Below, one piece after another: positions 44,095 through 57,390 of a stretch of 64,000 bases of DNA (the stretch's first letter is position 1; each line of letters starts with the position of its first letter). The DNA lies in assembly GCA_037783415.1 (NCBI GenBank), contig JAZGTN010000170.1, forward strand, positions 1,593,501 through 1,657,500, read 5' to 3'. Origin of the DNA: Leptasterias polaris (lineage: Eukaryota; Echinodermata; Asteroidea; Forcipulatida; Asteriidae). The position numbers and the translations under genes are program-made. The notes under the pieces are model-generated. The model saw nothing but the letters and a program-made list of their open reading frames with translations. It made no database searches and was not told the origin of the DNA.

Positions 44095-44225
44095 CGGAAA
44101 CCAGTCAACTCGCCCCCAGCAAACTCGCCAATTACAAAGTCCCCAACCACAAAGTCGACCCCTAGCAAAGTCGCCCCTCACATACAAACTCGTCCCCTCT
44201 CAAAGTCGCCCCTCACAAGGGAATT
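44095..44225. repeat. Degenerate 15-20-bp minisatellite
   Basis: Units resemble CACAAAGTCGCCCCT, about seven diverged copies, directly upstream of the 21-bp minisatellite. Confidence 0.8.
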
Positions 44226-44254
44226 TAACAAAATTGGTGTGATTGGAATTTAGG

Positions 44255-44640
44255 AGAACAAAAGCTATCTTGAGGGAACGAAAGAGGAAATCTGGAGAAC
44301 AAAATCTCATTGCGAGAAAACGAAAGCGTATTTTTAGGGAGCGAATGCATATTTCGGTTGAATGAAAGTATATTTCGGGCAAAAAATTCAAAGTCGTATT
44401 TCGAAGAATCGAAAGCTTTTTTTTAGGGAACGAAATCTCCTTTCGAGGGAAAAAAGGCGTTCTTTAGGGAAGGAAAGCATATTTCAAGCGAACGAAAGTA
44501 TATTTCTTGCGAACAAAATCATATTTCCAGGAAACGAATGCGTATCTTCAGGGAACAAAAGCGTATTTCTGGGGAACTTAATTGTAGTTCGGGGGAAAGA
44601 AAGCGTGTTCAAGAGAACGAGAACCTATTTTCTAGAAATA
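44255..44640. repeat. 21-bp minisatellite, about 18 degenerate units
   Basis: The consensus is close to GCGTATTTCNAGGGAACGAAA. A 21-bp period gives an open frame with a seven-residue repeat (ESIFQAN, ESIFLAN, KIIFPGN, KSVFLGN); this frame is a product of the repeat, not a gene. Confidence 0.88.
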
Positions 44641-45647
44641 ATCTATTTCGTTACCTAGAAAAACACACTGCGTTCATAAAATAAAAAATAATATTTTGTG
44701 AGACAAAATTATATTTTCATCGAATTAAATAATAATATTTTGAGGAAACAAAATGATTTTGTTGGAATTTTGTGTGTCGATGCAATAGAAATTTCGAGTG
44801 AGTTTTTTTTTTCCACCTTTTAATTTTTTATTTCTTTTTCACTCCGTTTTTTTTTTTTTTTTTTTTGGGGGGGGCTCATTTTTTGGAATTGTTTGTCACA
44901 AATTTTGTTTAAACTAATTGTACCGTCAATATAAAAGTGGTATTCCTATGTATTGACATAAATCTTATTTAATTAACAAGAAACTCGGTACAAATCGGGT
45001 CAAGGAACGTACACAGAGCATTGAAAAGTTGCAATTTTGAAACAACGGATTCGATCAGCGAGGTGTACCGACTAGCAAACCCGCAATAACAACAACGTAG
45101 TTGGTGGTCTGGCTCCCTACCACTCCCACATGTTCATGAGCTTCCAGGTATACAGCTGTCTCTTGGCTAGTGGGTTTCCGTCCAGGTAGCACTGCCGAGA
45201 TACTCTGCTCGCAAGCGACACGACTGCCCCTGTGTTTGTGTAGCTAGCCCCACGCTGTGCACTGTCCGTTGCTCGGACTCTCTGAAATAAAATCTTACGT
45301 TCGACTTTTTGTATTACTTACAACTTGTATCCATAATTTGAATACGTATTTTTGTGTGTCAAATACTCATGAATTCTTGTTAAAAAACAGAGTTGAATTC
45401 GGTGCAGTAATTAATTGTTATACGGCTGGAAGTAAAACTAACTCCGAAGATCACGAGGGTTATCCGAACCCCAAAAGTGGTTCGGATAACCCATGTGACC
45501 TTCGTTTTTTGAAAAATGCTCAAAAACGACAAAAATTGATGGTTTCTTTTAGGAACCGTTCTTCTCCATTCCTGGAAGACCTTTGGAGTCATGTTTTAGT
45601 CTATTTTGTAGCCAAAATAGCCCAAGGAAGCCGGTGTGTCCCTTTAA

Positions 45648-48600
45648 GTTATGAGTTTACCTCATTGTTATTGCTATGTCTATGTTTTTATTTAATGGGG
45701 GTAAATCAGCAGCATTCATACACAGAAACTTGTGGACAACCTTAAGTTTCTCAATTAAAGAATTTTTTTTAAAATAATAATTGTATGCTATTCCCGACTT
45801 GCCAGATGTCAGTCTAACCTTTAGTCGAGGACAACTCCTTTCAACCATGGCCTCCCTGTGACAACGTATGTACGATTTTGGTTAGGATACACTAGTCGGG
45901 TAAGAATAAGGTGGTAATAATGACCTTGACTCAATTTGATGAAACCTTTTTGTCACTGTGACTTATGGAACCGACCTTCATCAAACGACTAATAGAATTG
46001 TGCCGTAAAAGGCAAGTAAATGTTTTACATTCAAAACACAATGCAATAACTTCATATCCAGCGATAATAGCAGTTCTCTTTTATGAACGAATTATGGAAA
46101 AAAAAAACATTAAAAAACCCAGATGGTGATGAGGGTCTTAATGAGGCTATATGGACGCTTGTCTGTAATTACGGAAAGATTGGGGTAAAGACGGACTGCC
46201 CTTCGAGTCTAAACCGGATGAATCTGGCACCCTTTATTAAAAGTGACACACATAATTATAGCAAGTTCAGACAGATAATTTAACTGAGTGCTCCACCATA
46301 CCCAATCATGATACCATCAAACAATTTTTTTTTTTAAGGATTTAGTGTAATTTCCCAAGCGGTTTGATAATTGTTTTTGCCTCATTGCTCGAATACGTCA
46401 AGCCTCGTAACGAAACAGTCAGTGCAGTATAAACGGACAATGCAGTCGTTTCTTTTAAATGTGTGATTCAGAAGTATAGCTAGTTAGAAGAAAGGCGTTT
46501 TATGATAATACAATGTTTGTGATGTGAAAAGAATAGCCTATCACCAAAGTTGCATTAATTAAGTACTTAGTACTACTACAACCGTTTAGCCTACTTAGAT
46601 AAGACAACAATAATATCTGAGTGTAAATATTAAACGAGATAATCTATATCATAAAGACATTCAGAATATGTTCGTGGTGTAAATATAGAAATCTTATATG
46701 AAGAGGTATAGACTATTAATACTTAGGCATGTAGCCTGAATCAGCGTCTTGTGCTCAGCGGTATGCTCGGAATTTACTGAGTTTGCTGATAGGAATTCTG
46801 CTCGTGACGTTTTTGACTCTAGGAAATCTTTCACTATGAATCCTGACCTGCCCGTCGGTTTAGTCTTCTGCAGTTCAAATTTTAAAGTCTCAATGTGAAA
46901 CTTTGTTGCATGGTTTAGCAGGGGAATTTAACTTACTCAATTTAACTTACTCAATTTAATACAATAACAGTGAGTAAAATAAAAGGACAAAACAGAAGTA
47001 CGTTATAGATAAGACTATTAAAATGCGACACAAATTTGCGAGCTTAATTAAGCTCCATGTAGTTTATGTTCATGGCGTGTTTTTGTTTATATCATCCTTC
47101 CATTAATTTGACAAAAAACGAGCATGACAATCTTTTTTTTTCTTCTGCTTTTCAGTTGAAAACGGAATTGCCGTAGTTCCTCAATTTTAATGTATGTTCT
47201 GAACCGGAGGAAAAAAATAAAAATTAATAAATAAATAAATAAGTAAAAACCACATCAAACTTTTAACCTCAAACTGTTAATATTATTTCGTTCTGTTTTT
47301 GTTTAAAGTTAATTATGTAAACTATAATAGTTACATGACTAACAATGTTTATAAAATCAAAGAGGGCCCGCAAAAGCGCACGTGTGTGTTTGGTCATAAC
47401 TTACGTGCTCTATGTTATAATGCTGACGTTATAGTAATAATCATATTACTAATTCAATCCAAGTGTAGGCCTATGCATTGTGCGCAACAGAGAAACCTTC
47501 ATTCGGTCTTTGAATGTGAAATGTCACTCAGTGCAGACGTATGAAGTAAACACAAAATAAGCATTCATGTGTTTTAAAATTTTAAACGTGTATGATCAAC
47601 ATTCCGGTACCATGATGCATGCTAGCGAAGTCGGAGGCCAGACCATTCATCAGTCGTTTCACTTCACCCGACTGATTACTAATAATTGGACCTATGTTAT
47701 CATGAGTTAAGCGGCCAAGAATCTCATCATAATACAATGTAATGCTATAGTGCATGCCAACATTTATTATGACATCATTGTGTATTCAACCGCCGATTAC
47801 CAACGCAATAGTAATGTCATGAGCCGACCCATGACCTGTTGGCAACATCATTTTAGTAACGGATCTAGAAATTTCTAGGAAAAGGAATGAACATTCAGTT
47901 CAGTTCGATTGAGTTATTTCCAATTATTTCGATTGAGTTATTTGGTGGTGGTCTCCTAAAAGCAAACTTGTGGAGTAGGGACCCCGCAGTATTAGTATAA
48001 ACTAGTTAAAGAAATTAGCTTTAGGGAAATTGCTAGTATCAGTTGGCACAAATTAGTACGTTTACACACAAAAAGGGACATGGACAAACACTAGGAGAGG
48101 ACGAACTTGTCACATAAAGTTGACAAAACATTGCTTTACACTGTGCTTTTGTTGCGTGTATACGAAATTTCCTAATAGCTATATTAAAATGTCTAAATGT
48201 TTACGACACGTAAATAAAAAAAAAATATATATATATAATAAACAGCAAAACCACGAATAATAACTTGTTTTTGCCCGGCGTATTACAGATGTATTCAATC
48301 TTAGATTAGCGTTGTTAAAAGGCAACTATTGAAGGGAGGGGGGGGGGAGGGGGAGATTGAACTTAAAGAGGAGGTACAGCAATAGCATTAAGTGAGTGTA
48401 CTTTTAAAAAAATCTTTGGGAATTATAGCGGAACATCGTCATCAAAACTTGCAAGAAACTTGTTTTTCTGGTTTTCATGTTATGTTTTTTTTTATTGAAA
48501 GTTTATGCCCTTTTCAGATTGGATTCAATTAAAGTCAAAGAAATGTTTACTAAATACGACAACATTTCAGGTGGAAATATTTATCAAGATGATCTTTTAC

Positions 48601-49147
48601 CAGATCCAATTCTATAAGAACTTTGAGTCCACTATTAAACAGCAGGTTTGTCCAGAGTGTACCAGACAGTCCCAGAATGAAAATCGATTATGTTTTACAT
48701 ATCAAAATAATATGTCTGGCATTTCTTAAAACTTATTTAACTCACGACAGTTTAATTTTCGTTTAACTGACGATTTACAGCGAATAACAATTTAGAAACA
48801 ATTATTTTCAAAGATCCAATTATTATTGTGTTTAGTTTCTTTGAGGTCAGGAACAGAAACAACACATAGCCTATAACTAAATGTTTAGCATACCGATATC
48901 GTTGTCAGCACGCTTGAGGTACTTGAAGTATGACATTGCTGTTCAATTCGGATTGCATTATCATCCATTTTGTTATCTATTGCTGTATAAACACAGCAGC
49001 TCAGAAGAGTTTGTATTTTTCTTGACCTGTTGTAATAAAACTTATTTGTCATAGTTTTTCACTAAAATAGTTATGTAGGGCCCACTTAAATCCAGTTTAG
49101 AAGAATGGGTACACATCACAAATCATTTATGTCATAAGATATCTTAC
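45648..49147. other. No gene seen
   Basis: AT-rich sequence with scattered short ORFs without motifs, an A/TA run near 48216-48240 and a G-rich run near 48338-48355. If the first exon at 49.15 kb is real, this is part of the first intron of the Kelch-like gene. Confidence 0.45.
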
Positions 49148-49575
49148 CTTTGCAAGTGGAGTTTGGTGGATGTAAGAACAGCTTCTCGCGTTACTATTTC
49201 ATCTCAAAATCAATAAGATGCATTTATCCAAAGACAGATGAAAATCATCCCGTTGTTAGCCGCCATACCAATAATCCAAACATAAGAAAATGAAGATTAT
49301 GTTGAATATCACAGCTTGATGGACTCGCGCGGCGCTAGATTTTCCCATAGTCACGCCTCATCCAATGGTTTCCCGACATTCTACGAGGTCAACTGTCTCA
49401 TCGTCGTATCCAGATCACGTGACCTATGCCGTAGGTACACAGACTGCGATGCGTGTATAGTAGTCCAGGAATTTCTGTCGCGCCAAATAAGGAAGATACC
49501 GCCGAACGCGTCATCGGTATCAGATTGCGGGTTACTACCGTGCTGTACTAAGACATACCTGCACACGTGAGACAT
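49148..49575 (-). promoter_or_regulatory. CpG-richer patch with a possible 5' non-coding exon of the Kelch-like gene
   Basis: On the minus strand a good donor (CAAAG|GTAAGAT) lies at 49148. Upstream, 49316-49575 is richer in CG dinucleotides than its surroundings and contains CCAAT (reversed ATTGG) and CACGTG-type sites. The orientation and position suit a first non-coding exon and promoter for the Kelch-like gene 8 kb downstream. No transcript evidence is available. Confidence 0.3.
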
Positions 49576-52382
49576 TGTAATATTTTGTTAGTGTAAATGC
49601 AGTTGCAGGCGGCATGTATAGGCCCATGCCGACTAAAACAATTACCACAGTTTTGTTAAACCAATTTTGTTTGGCACTCAGGGATGGTTTGGAAAAGTTT
49701 GGCATAAACACTGGCCTACTTGGCAAAGCAGCAAAAGAATGTTCGACTAGTTTTTTGAACCTGTGCAGGAAACGCAGATCCGAAAATTAATGATAGACAA
49801 ATTCCTCCCATCTCGACATTCCAAGACGTGCTTGTTTTGTACGTGGACAGCGGCACTTTATACTGAGCGGAACTGGGATCATTTTTCAAAACAGCGCCAC
49901 CTCTGGATTGCTTAATTATTATTCATCAATTGAATTTTTTATTATTATTATTCTTTTGAGAACTGGCTCCGCTATATATTTTTTTTTATTTTTTTTATTA
50001 ATACTATTTAATAGTACAGCAGTTGTGCTGGTAATAACCGACAAAACAACCCACCCTCGAAATTAGTCGGTTAGAAGCGTATTTTATTGGGATAGGTCGC
50101 CCTATTCCAAGAAGAGTTGAGAGGAAATAATATAAGAACGCGAAAAAAGTAAAAAGAAAGCATAGACAAAAATGAAAAAGAAGAAGAACAAAATGAAAGA
50201 GGGGATAAACATTTAAAAAGGGGGAAAGAGGTGTTTGTGCTAATTGCACGACCCCCTAAAACAGTAAAAAGGAACAAGAGGTGTGTTCAGCATTCAAACA
50301 AACAAAAAGAACCAAGAAAGAAAAAACAAAGACAAGAACAAAAAATTAAAAAAACCAACAATTAAGAGATGTTCAGCTGAAAACTTTCACGCGTAAGGAA
50401 GGTAAACTGCATAATAGTTATCCCAACTGAAAGTAACACTGTGACCAGAAATTAAACCATTTTTATTTTAAAAATAATGTAAACTTATACACATGTACAT
50501 TGTACACGGTTACAATTTGCTCAATGAAACACCTATAAAAAGTCAGCTATAAATCATGATCCACGACAATAACCTGTTGGGATAATTAACAACAGCACAC
50601 ACGTGGAGACAGCAAATATCATGTTCAACCCAATCGCAAATGCCAATAAGTCACAATTGTCATACATTGATGAGGTCAACCAAATGGTTAAACAGACATA
50701 ATACACACATGGTGAGAATAGTGTCTCTATTGAGGATGATGACAGCAACCATGAACACACCATAAGAGCACACTAAAATGGTTGTCTCCGATTGTGCTAA
50801 AAACTATGAATATATTGAATCACGTAACAATTACTTTTGTTTTTCATGCAATCCTGCAATTTCAACAAACAAAATCAAATTTTCCCACTAAAATGTTACT
50901 TTTCACAATTGCAGATTTATCTGGGCCATTTTTTACCATTCTTAGGTTAAATCTGGGATGTTTGGATATACTTGCAATCCTAAGTTTATTTTAATCTTAA
51001 TCTTCGATGGAATATCTTTGTCAAATATGATTTTTGGCGGCCATTTTCAAAAATGGCCGCTATGGCTGCCGTATGACCTTTTTCAGGTGGCTCCCAATTT
51101 TAAAATGGTCCCTGAGACATGGTCTACAACTCTACAAAATTTCATGCTTGTACGTCGAAACCCACAATTCTTTGCTTTAAATCACAGAAAAATGTAGAGA
51201 TCCATTTTTTTCTCAGAATTATGTCATCAAACTTTGCACTGGAAGGTATGGAATACAATGCAATTTACACCATTTTAACTTTGGGTTAGAGACTTGGATT
51301 TTTTCCCCATTAACTTGAGGACTCTGTCTATTAGAAAATGAGTACATCACACAATTAAATTGGTCATTTCCCTTCCTCTTTAATATCCAAAAATGTAAGT
51401 ATAATTGTCCGGTTCGGGAACTATTTCCCGCAAATTATGTGCGCATGATGTCTGGAGGCACGTCTAGTTAGTTCACGGTGGCGCAAATCTCATGCACTAG
51501 CCTTATTATAAGTTAACTCCACGTGACGTTTCAGCCAACCAGATTACAGAACTAGCAAGAGGTGTGTTGTAATTTCCAATAACTTACCTCGGATGTGCTT
51601 GCATTACAAATATATAATGTTTTTTGTTTGTTTGTTTGTTCGGAAGTTACGATTTTTTGAAACAATTTGATTTGAAATAATGTCACCAGATGGCACTGTG
51701 TATATTGATGACGTCATAATTTTAATGACTTATAAGTTTCATGGTAATCTCATATTCTAACTGCATTTCATGTTGGCTACAGACTCTAAATTATTGCTGT
51801 TGGGCAATTATTCACATAAACTTCCAGTTTTTACCACAAGACAAGTTCAAATTGGGGTTGTGTCTGTTCGACATTTGCCTAAGTCCGAATTCGATGTAGA
51901 TTGTCAAAAGCCATTGTATGCTGAGCTGTGTGCTTAGGCCTACATAATATTAAACTTTGAATTAACGTAATTCGACAATTGACGTCACCGTGACTTAAAT
52001 GTTCAAGTCCCGTCTTGATATTACGTAAGGTTCAACGGTCGGACGGGTTTAAAGGTTCAACTCAGTTATAATTTTGAGTTGTGTTGTAGAGAAGAGTTTG
52101 AAGCACAACAACGGGCTAAAATATGTGTTAAATAAAAATTTAAATCAACCATAGTGTCAGAATAAAATTTGGAAATGTCTTGTATATTTCTTGAAAATAT
52201 TTGTTCTTTTTTCTGAACCCCCAGATGGTCGCCACTGTGCCATTTGGCGGTGTAGTGAAGCAATAATAGTGCGAGGTAAAATAGTCAAAGTTTACTTTTG
52301 AGCATTCTCCAAGTCAACCATCAAAATAACGACGAAACCAGAAAGTGATACACGGAAAGACTAATATACTTGATTTCTATAA
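49576..52382. other. No gene seen
   Basis: AT-rich with T- and TATT-runs near 49930-50010. The end near 52382 should include the 3' UTR of the subtilase gene. Confidence 0.45.
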
Positions 52383-55300
52383 TCACAACCTAAGCAGCTT
52401 GTTAACAGATCCCGGCCCACCGTTCACAACTTTCTTCACTAGAGCCTTTTCTATAATGGTATCGGCAATCTCCGATGGGGATAGGTTGGGATTCCTTCCG
52501 AGTTCTAATGCTACAGCACCTGTAAAAAGTCAAAAGAAATATACATTAATTATGACAAATGCCTCACAGGGTTGTCCTTAGTCCCCAGATTACCGGCCCC
52601 ATGCCTATTTGGGATTGGATATGCGAAGAAAATTGTTAATTGTTCACGTTACAAAAGTATTTCAGACGCTACTTTGAGCAGTGGTAAGCAGTGACAGGCC
52701 AGTAGAAGTTATGTCACAAAGGGAAGGTATACGTATGGTATACTCTTAAAATCAAGGCAAAAAAAACGTTGGTGAGAATGAAGTACAGCAGCTTTTGATA
52801 ATTATAATAAAGCAATTTGAGAGACATTTCACTTCGAAGTGATGTGGTTATGGACAAATATAACTTTTTATCAACGACAACAAAAATTGAATCTGAGAAT
52901 CATTTCTGTCAGAAGCGTTTCTCAGAATGTGTGTCCAAATAGCGGATTAATCTTCCGGCGTGGACATAATCTGTCCAGATATTCGGTGATATCTGAAAAA
53001 CGCCACCACCGCTCGAAATGAAATATTCACAGGTTAAATGTATTGTATTATGTCTACATTTATAAAGGATTAAAACAATCTATCGGTTCCAAAAACCAAA
53101 GGTATACTTTGCTGTTAATATGATAGATGACAGTTATAGTTACTTACCAGAAACATGTGGACACGCCATGGATGTACCACTCTTGGTGCTTACGGCAGTA
53201 TTGGATTCTATACTAGCGCTTATAATAGAGCTCCCCGGGGCGAAGATGTCCACGCAAGAGCCAAAGTTTGAGAAATAGGATCTTGCATCGGTGTCCGTTG
53301 TGGAACCTACTGTGATGGCCTAGTTTAGAGCAACACACAAATAGCAGAAAGTATTAACGAGTCCACGTTTATATCGCCTACAAACGTGCAGAACAACAGT
53401 GTTTTAGTTGTACAGGTATCCAAACATATTAATATACACTAATTACTATTAAAAGATATAATATAATAATATTTGTTTCTTTATTTTCAAAAAAAGAGCC
53501 ATTCTCATAGGCATGAAGACAACACACACATAATGTATAGGGGGCCTACACGTGTGCTATAATGTAAAACATTTGTATTTATTTATTTTTAATAATTCTA
53601 TTATCGGGCATTAATTTTCAAGTAACAGAACTTGGAAATACATGCTGTTATTCGAAAAACTTATAACGGTCAATTAGTTTTACGCTGGTGTAATGTCTAT
53701 GCACAAAATGCACTCCTCTCTATACAAAGGTGCGGGATGATTTATTTTTAGTTTGGAGGAATGTTCAGGTCACTATCATTACAACCACCTCTATCTTTTT
53801 AAAGGGAACGTATATATAGCCTATGTTTGGTAATTACTCTTAAAATCAATGGCAATAAAAACTTACTTGGTAAGTATTTTGAGAAAAATTTCACTTCGAA
53901 GTGATGTGGTTATGGAAAAATATATAAGTTTTTATCCCCCAAGAGAAACATTTCTCAATTTGTGTATTCCAATGATGGATTATTCTTCCTGCGTGGACAA
54001 AACCGCTCCAGATAGTCGGTGGTATCTGAAAAACGCTACCACTTTTTGAAATGAAATTTTCACACGAGAGTTTTATTGCTTATGTCTACAATTATATAGG
54101 ATTAATATAATCGAACGGTTCAAAAAAACTTATACTTTGCCTTTAAGAGAACTGTTTACCATAGTTACCTTAGGTGCAGATGCGGGTGAATTCCAGCACG
54201 ATGGATAGTTATTATTGCCAGCAGACACAACTGCGGTGATACCGGCATTGTAAAGCTTGGATATAGCATTATTCGAAGACACCGAAGCGCTGCCTCCGAG
54301 TGACATGGACACAACAGACGGGCCTGTTGCGTTTCCGATCACCCAGTTGATACCTTAAAAGATAAATCATAAAATAAACATAACAATAAAAAAAAAGTGT
54401 TGGAAAAATAAACAAACAAATTAAAACAATTTATAAAAAATCTCTTTAAAAAGTATGAATATTAAATAATGTTTTAAAAATAAATAACCTTTTCTGGAAA
54501 ATGAAAAGCTTGTAACGGGAGAGCAATTAATTTCTTTGCTCTAGTTTTTAATAAAGCACCCAATATACCAACTCGTGAAATATTCATGTTTGTTTGTTTG
54601 TTTGTTTGTTTGTTATTTATCAATTATCATGGTGGTCTTTTGTTTTTTCTGTAAGCGGGGATGATGGGTGATCAGAAAGGTGAGTTTTTTTTAGTATCTT
54701 CCTCAAGGACATAAGGGCCACTAAAGTCCCTCGGATCAGGGCTGCCCGGTCCCAGTGGCCCTGGCCTACATCTGATCAGACTGACATGGGAACTGGTTTA
54801 AAAGGGGGCTTTTGACTTGGACTCTGCTTCAATTTGCAATCGGGGTCAATTCTAACCCGGAAGTTAGTCACGCTGGCCGGAATTTGTTCCTACACTATCA
54901 CTCAGATATCGGGAAGTTAGTTCGATGCTCTACCACTCGGCCATATAGACACGTCACGCCAAAAGATTTTGTATATATATTAAATGTCGTATGTCTGATT
55001 CCCCCCCCCCCCCCCACCTTCAATTATTCCGGACGTTGTTCCACTTCCTTTACAGTTGAGAACTCTAACTCCCCAGAGTGTGACTTTTTTGGCCACGCCA
55101 TACGTTTTGCCACCAATGGTGCCAGCGCAATGCGTCCCATGACCCCTGCAGTCACGCCCCTCCATGCCGTCATCAAACACGTCATAGCCATAATGGGCAC
55201 GCCCCTCAAAGTCTTCATGGGTATAGTGTATTCCAGTGTCCAGCACGTAAACATTGACGCCGGCACCATCACCTGTGAATAATAATATTTGTTAGCTTTC

Positions 55301-57390
55301 AAACCCGTAGAAAGGCCTTTTTATATAGGGATGATACCGATATATCACTTCTTTTGGAAGGGCCTATAGACCTAGTTACCTTTGTTTACAGAAATAGTGA
55401 CCTTGTACATTATAATGCATTTCCTGACGGGCAAGATACTACTACACTATGGCCATATGGGAACATTTACATTTTGTGTCATAATTTTCACATAAATTTA
55501 ATAGTTACAAAAACAACTGTTGAACAGCTTTTGAGATGTCCCCCCCCCCCCCCCCTCTCTTCATAACAAAAGTTGAGAAAAATCAGACAGTGCAATCTCA
55601 ATATAATATCAGATTTATTGTTTTCTTCCATTGAGCTGCGTACAAACTGTGCCTGCAGGAAGTCCGGGCTCTGTGGCTCTTTTGTAAACATGTGATGTCA
55701 CAGGTCGCATAGATCAAGCTTAGCATAGCAAAATATAGATAGGTTGCAGTATGACGTAAATCGGCCATCTTTACGGGCAGTTTGGAACACACAGTCATGC
55801 GTTACGCGTGAGAACGGCGTGCAGCACGCGCACATTTCACAAAACTCACTGCATGATTGGTCAGTGAATGACGCGGCTGCGTTAATAATTTGAGCGCTTG
55901 ACGCGCCTGCAAGCCAAAATGCAATTTGCCCGTAAAGATGGCGTCTACTGGGAACTATCTATAGTATCCAACCCTCCTCCCGAACATTGCATTGAGTTCA
56001 TACCTGGAGGGTTGAAGGAGTCGTCAAGGGGAAGATCATCTTGATCAATTCGGTCAAGCCCCCACGATCTAACAGAGTCTTCATACACGTACGAATCCTC
56101 CTCAACAAACTCAACGTCATCCATGGATCGGATCTACTAAAGAGAAAGAAAGACATAAACGTGTGTTGGACACTCACAAGGAAAAGTTTATCAAAAACTA
56201 TATTATATATGTTTTTAAACTGAAACGTTATTTAAACAAAATATGAAACTTTGCAGTCAATAGGTTTAATGTAAACCAAAGTTAAATAAAAAGATAATAA
56301 ACAAGCTTAAGGTTGACACGTCAGACCACTTACTACTTTTTGCATTTTTACTATAGGTCATTTTGGTTAATCAACAGTTTTGCAGCAGCTTAGCCTATTT
56401 CTCATTTAAATTATGAAGATCTAATTAAGAACCGCGGATAAAAATCACTTTTTTATAAATTAATGTAAAATGTTTAATACCATCGTCCAAAGCTGGGTGG
56501 AAATAACCAAAATCAACATGATTAATTAATAGCTACAAGATAAAGAGGCTTGAACCTCCTAGACGGATCTCACCAAATCGATTTGATCAGCTTTGATGTT
56601 TACCACCATTGTGTTCAAGAGGTTTAAGCTTTTCTGACCTGTAATTCCAAGTCCCTGCGTGTTGATTTGGTCTTGAAATTGCCGTTGGAATGATGAGCGT
56701 TGGACATTGTCCTGTAAACAAGTTATGCACATTTAAAACAGTTATTATTACAGATTTAAAAAAACAAAACCAAGACAAACTTAAGCAAAACAAAAATGTG
56801 TGGTATTATTATTATTATTTTTATTATAATTATTATTAAAGCCTATGTTTCAAAACAACATTCCTTTAAGATCAATCTTGATTGAAGGCATATATCCATA
56901 TAGATAATCTCTTTTTTAAATACGTATATCTTAATTGGCCATTCGCTCAAACGAAATTCTCAAGTAAAAGCTTATATAAGTAATTTATCTCAAGCGGAAA
57001 ACAGGATATTGGTTTACCATCAAATTGGTTTTTTATCAAATCAGTTTACCATCAAATTGGTTTACCATCAAAACGGCAAAAGTCGTTACATCTTAAGTGG
57101 AATCAACCAACACATTGTATAGAGGTGTCCATAACATTTCAGGCGACATATACATCACGGGGTTGTTGGGTCCTGCCATTGTTTCTCTATTGTTGAGTAA
57201 CCATCATCGTAGATTGATCACATCGATCACGAAATCGATCTTATCAATGTATTAATTTGTTGATAATTCCGTTTACCTTGATCTTGAAGATGTACTTGTT
57301 AGGGACTGGGTCACGACTTTTATACAATGGTGCCAACAATTCGCAGGATACCGTGGCCACACACAAACACACAATGATCAGGATGTTCAT
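52383..57390 (-). CDS. Secreted proteinase K-like subtilase (peptidase S8)
   Basis: Seven exons with GT-AG junctions join in frame: 57390-57277, 56711-56574, 56133-56004, 55272-55018, 54353-54169, 53319-53148 and 52519-52383. They give 376 residues ending in TGA. A signal peptide ([16 protein letters not shown]) is followed by an I9-type propeptide (about residues 20-105) and the catalytic domain. The charge-relay residues are Asp139 (VLDTGIH), His172 (GHGTHCAGT) and Ser324 ([11 protein letters not shown]), with oxyanion Asn259 (SAGNNN). The order and spacing match proteinase K/aqualysin-type S8A enzymes, which are made as proenzymes, self-process and cleave proteins outside the cell. The length is typical and no C-terminal extra domain is present. 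Introns 5 and 6 carry related MITEs, and intron 3 carries a 222-bp MITE. A TTTCACAG acceptor just before the ATG suggests a 5' non-coding exon. Confidence 0.93.
52716..53117. mobile_element. MITE in intron 6 of the subtilase gene
   Basis: It is collinear with the element at 53799-54146, sharing ACTCTTAAAATCAA, TTTCACTTCGAAGTGATGTG, ATCTGAAAAACGC and ACTTTGC. The outer ends are decayed. It lies directly next to exon 6. Confidence 0.75.
53799..54146. mobile_element. TTAA-flanked MITE in intron 5 of the subtilase gene
   Basis: TTAAAGGGAACG at the left and TTTGCCTTTAA at the right give short inverted ends with TTAA at both. The body is shared with 52716-53117. It lies about 20 bp from the exon 5 donor. 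Confidence 0.75.
55738..55959 (-). mobile_element. 222-bp MITE, family 1 copy 2 (intron 3 of the subtilase gene)
   Basis: Reverse-orientation copy of 25202-25423 with the same GATAG ends, sub-terminal GCCATCTTTACGGGCA and flanking TA. Confidence 0.92.

Larger units (their letters stand above)
43788..45647. mobile_element. 1.86-kb TTAA-flanked non-autonomous DNA transposon candidate
   Basis: The left end, TTAAAGGGACACACCGG (43788-43804), is the exact complement of the right end, CCGGTGTGTCCCTTTAA (45631-45647). TTAA at both ends is the target duplication of piggyBac-type elements. Inside are two minisatellites (below), A/T runs near 44800-44870 and a perfect 14-bp hairpin (GGGTTATCCGAACC with its complement, 45456-45492). 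No transposase is seen. The two ends could also belong to two MITEs of one family. Confidence 0.65.

Noticed and set aside
44362..44658. 98-residue ORF with a seven-residue repeat
   Set aside because: A 21-bp minisatellite automatically keeps a frame open; the frame is degenerate and has no flanking gene features.
54812..55282. 156-residue plus-strand ORF
   Set aside because: It is the antisense shadow of subtilase exon 4 plus adjacent intron.
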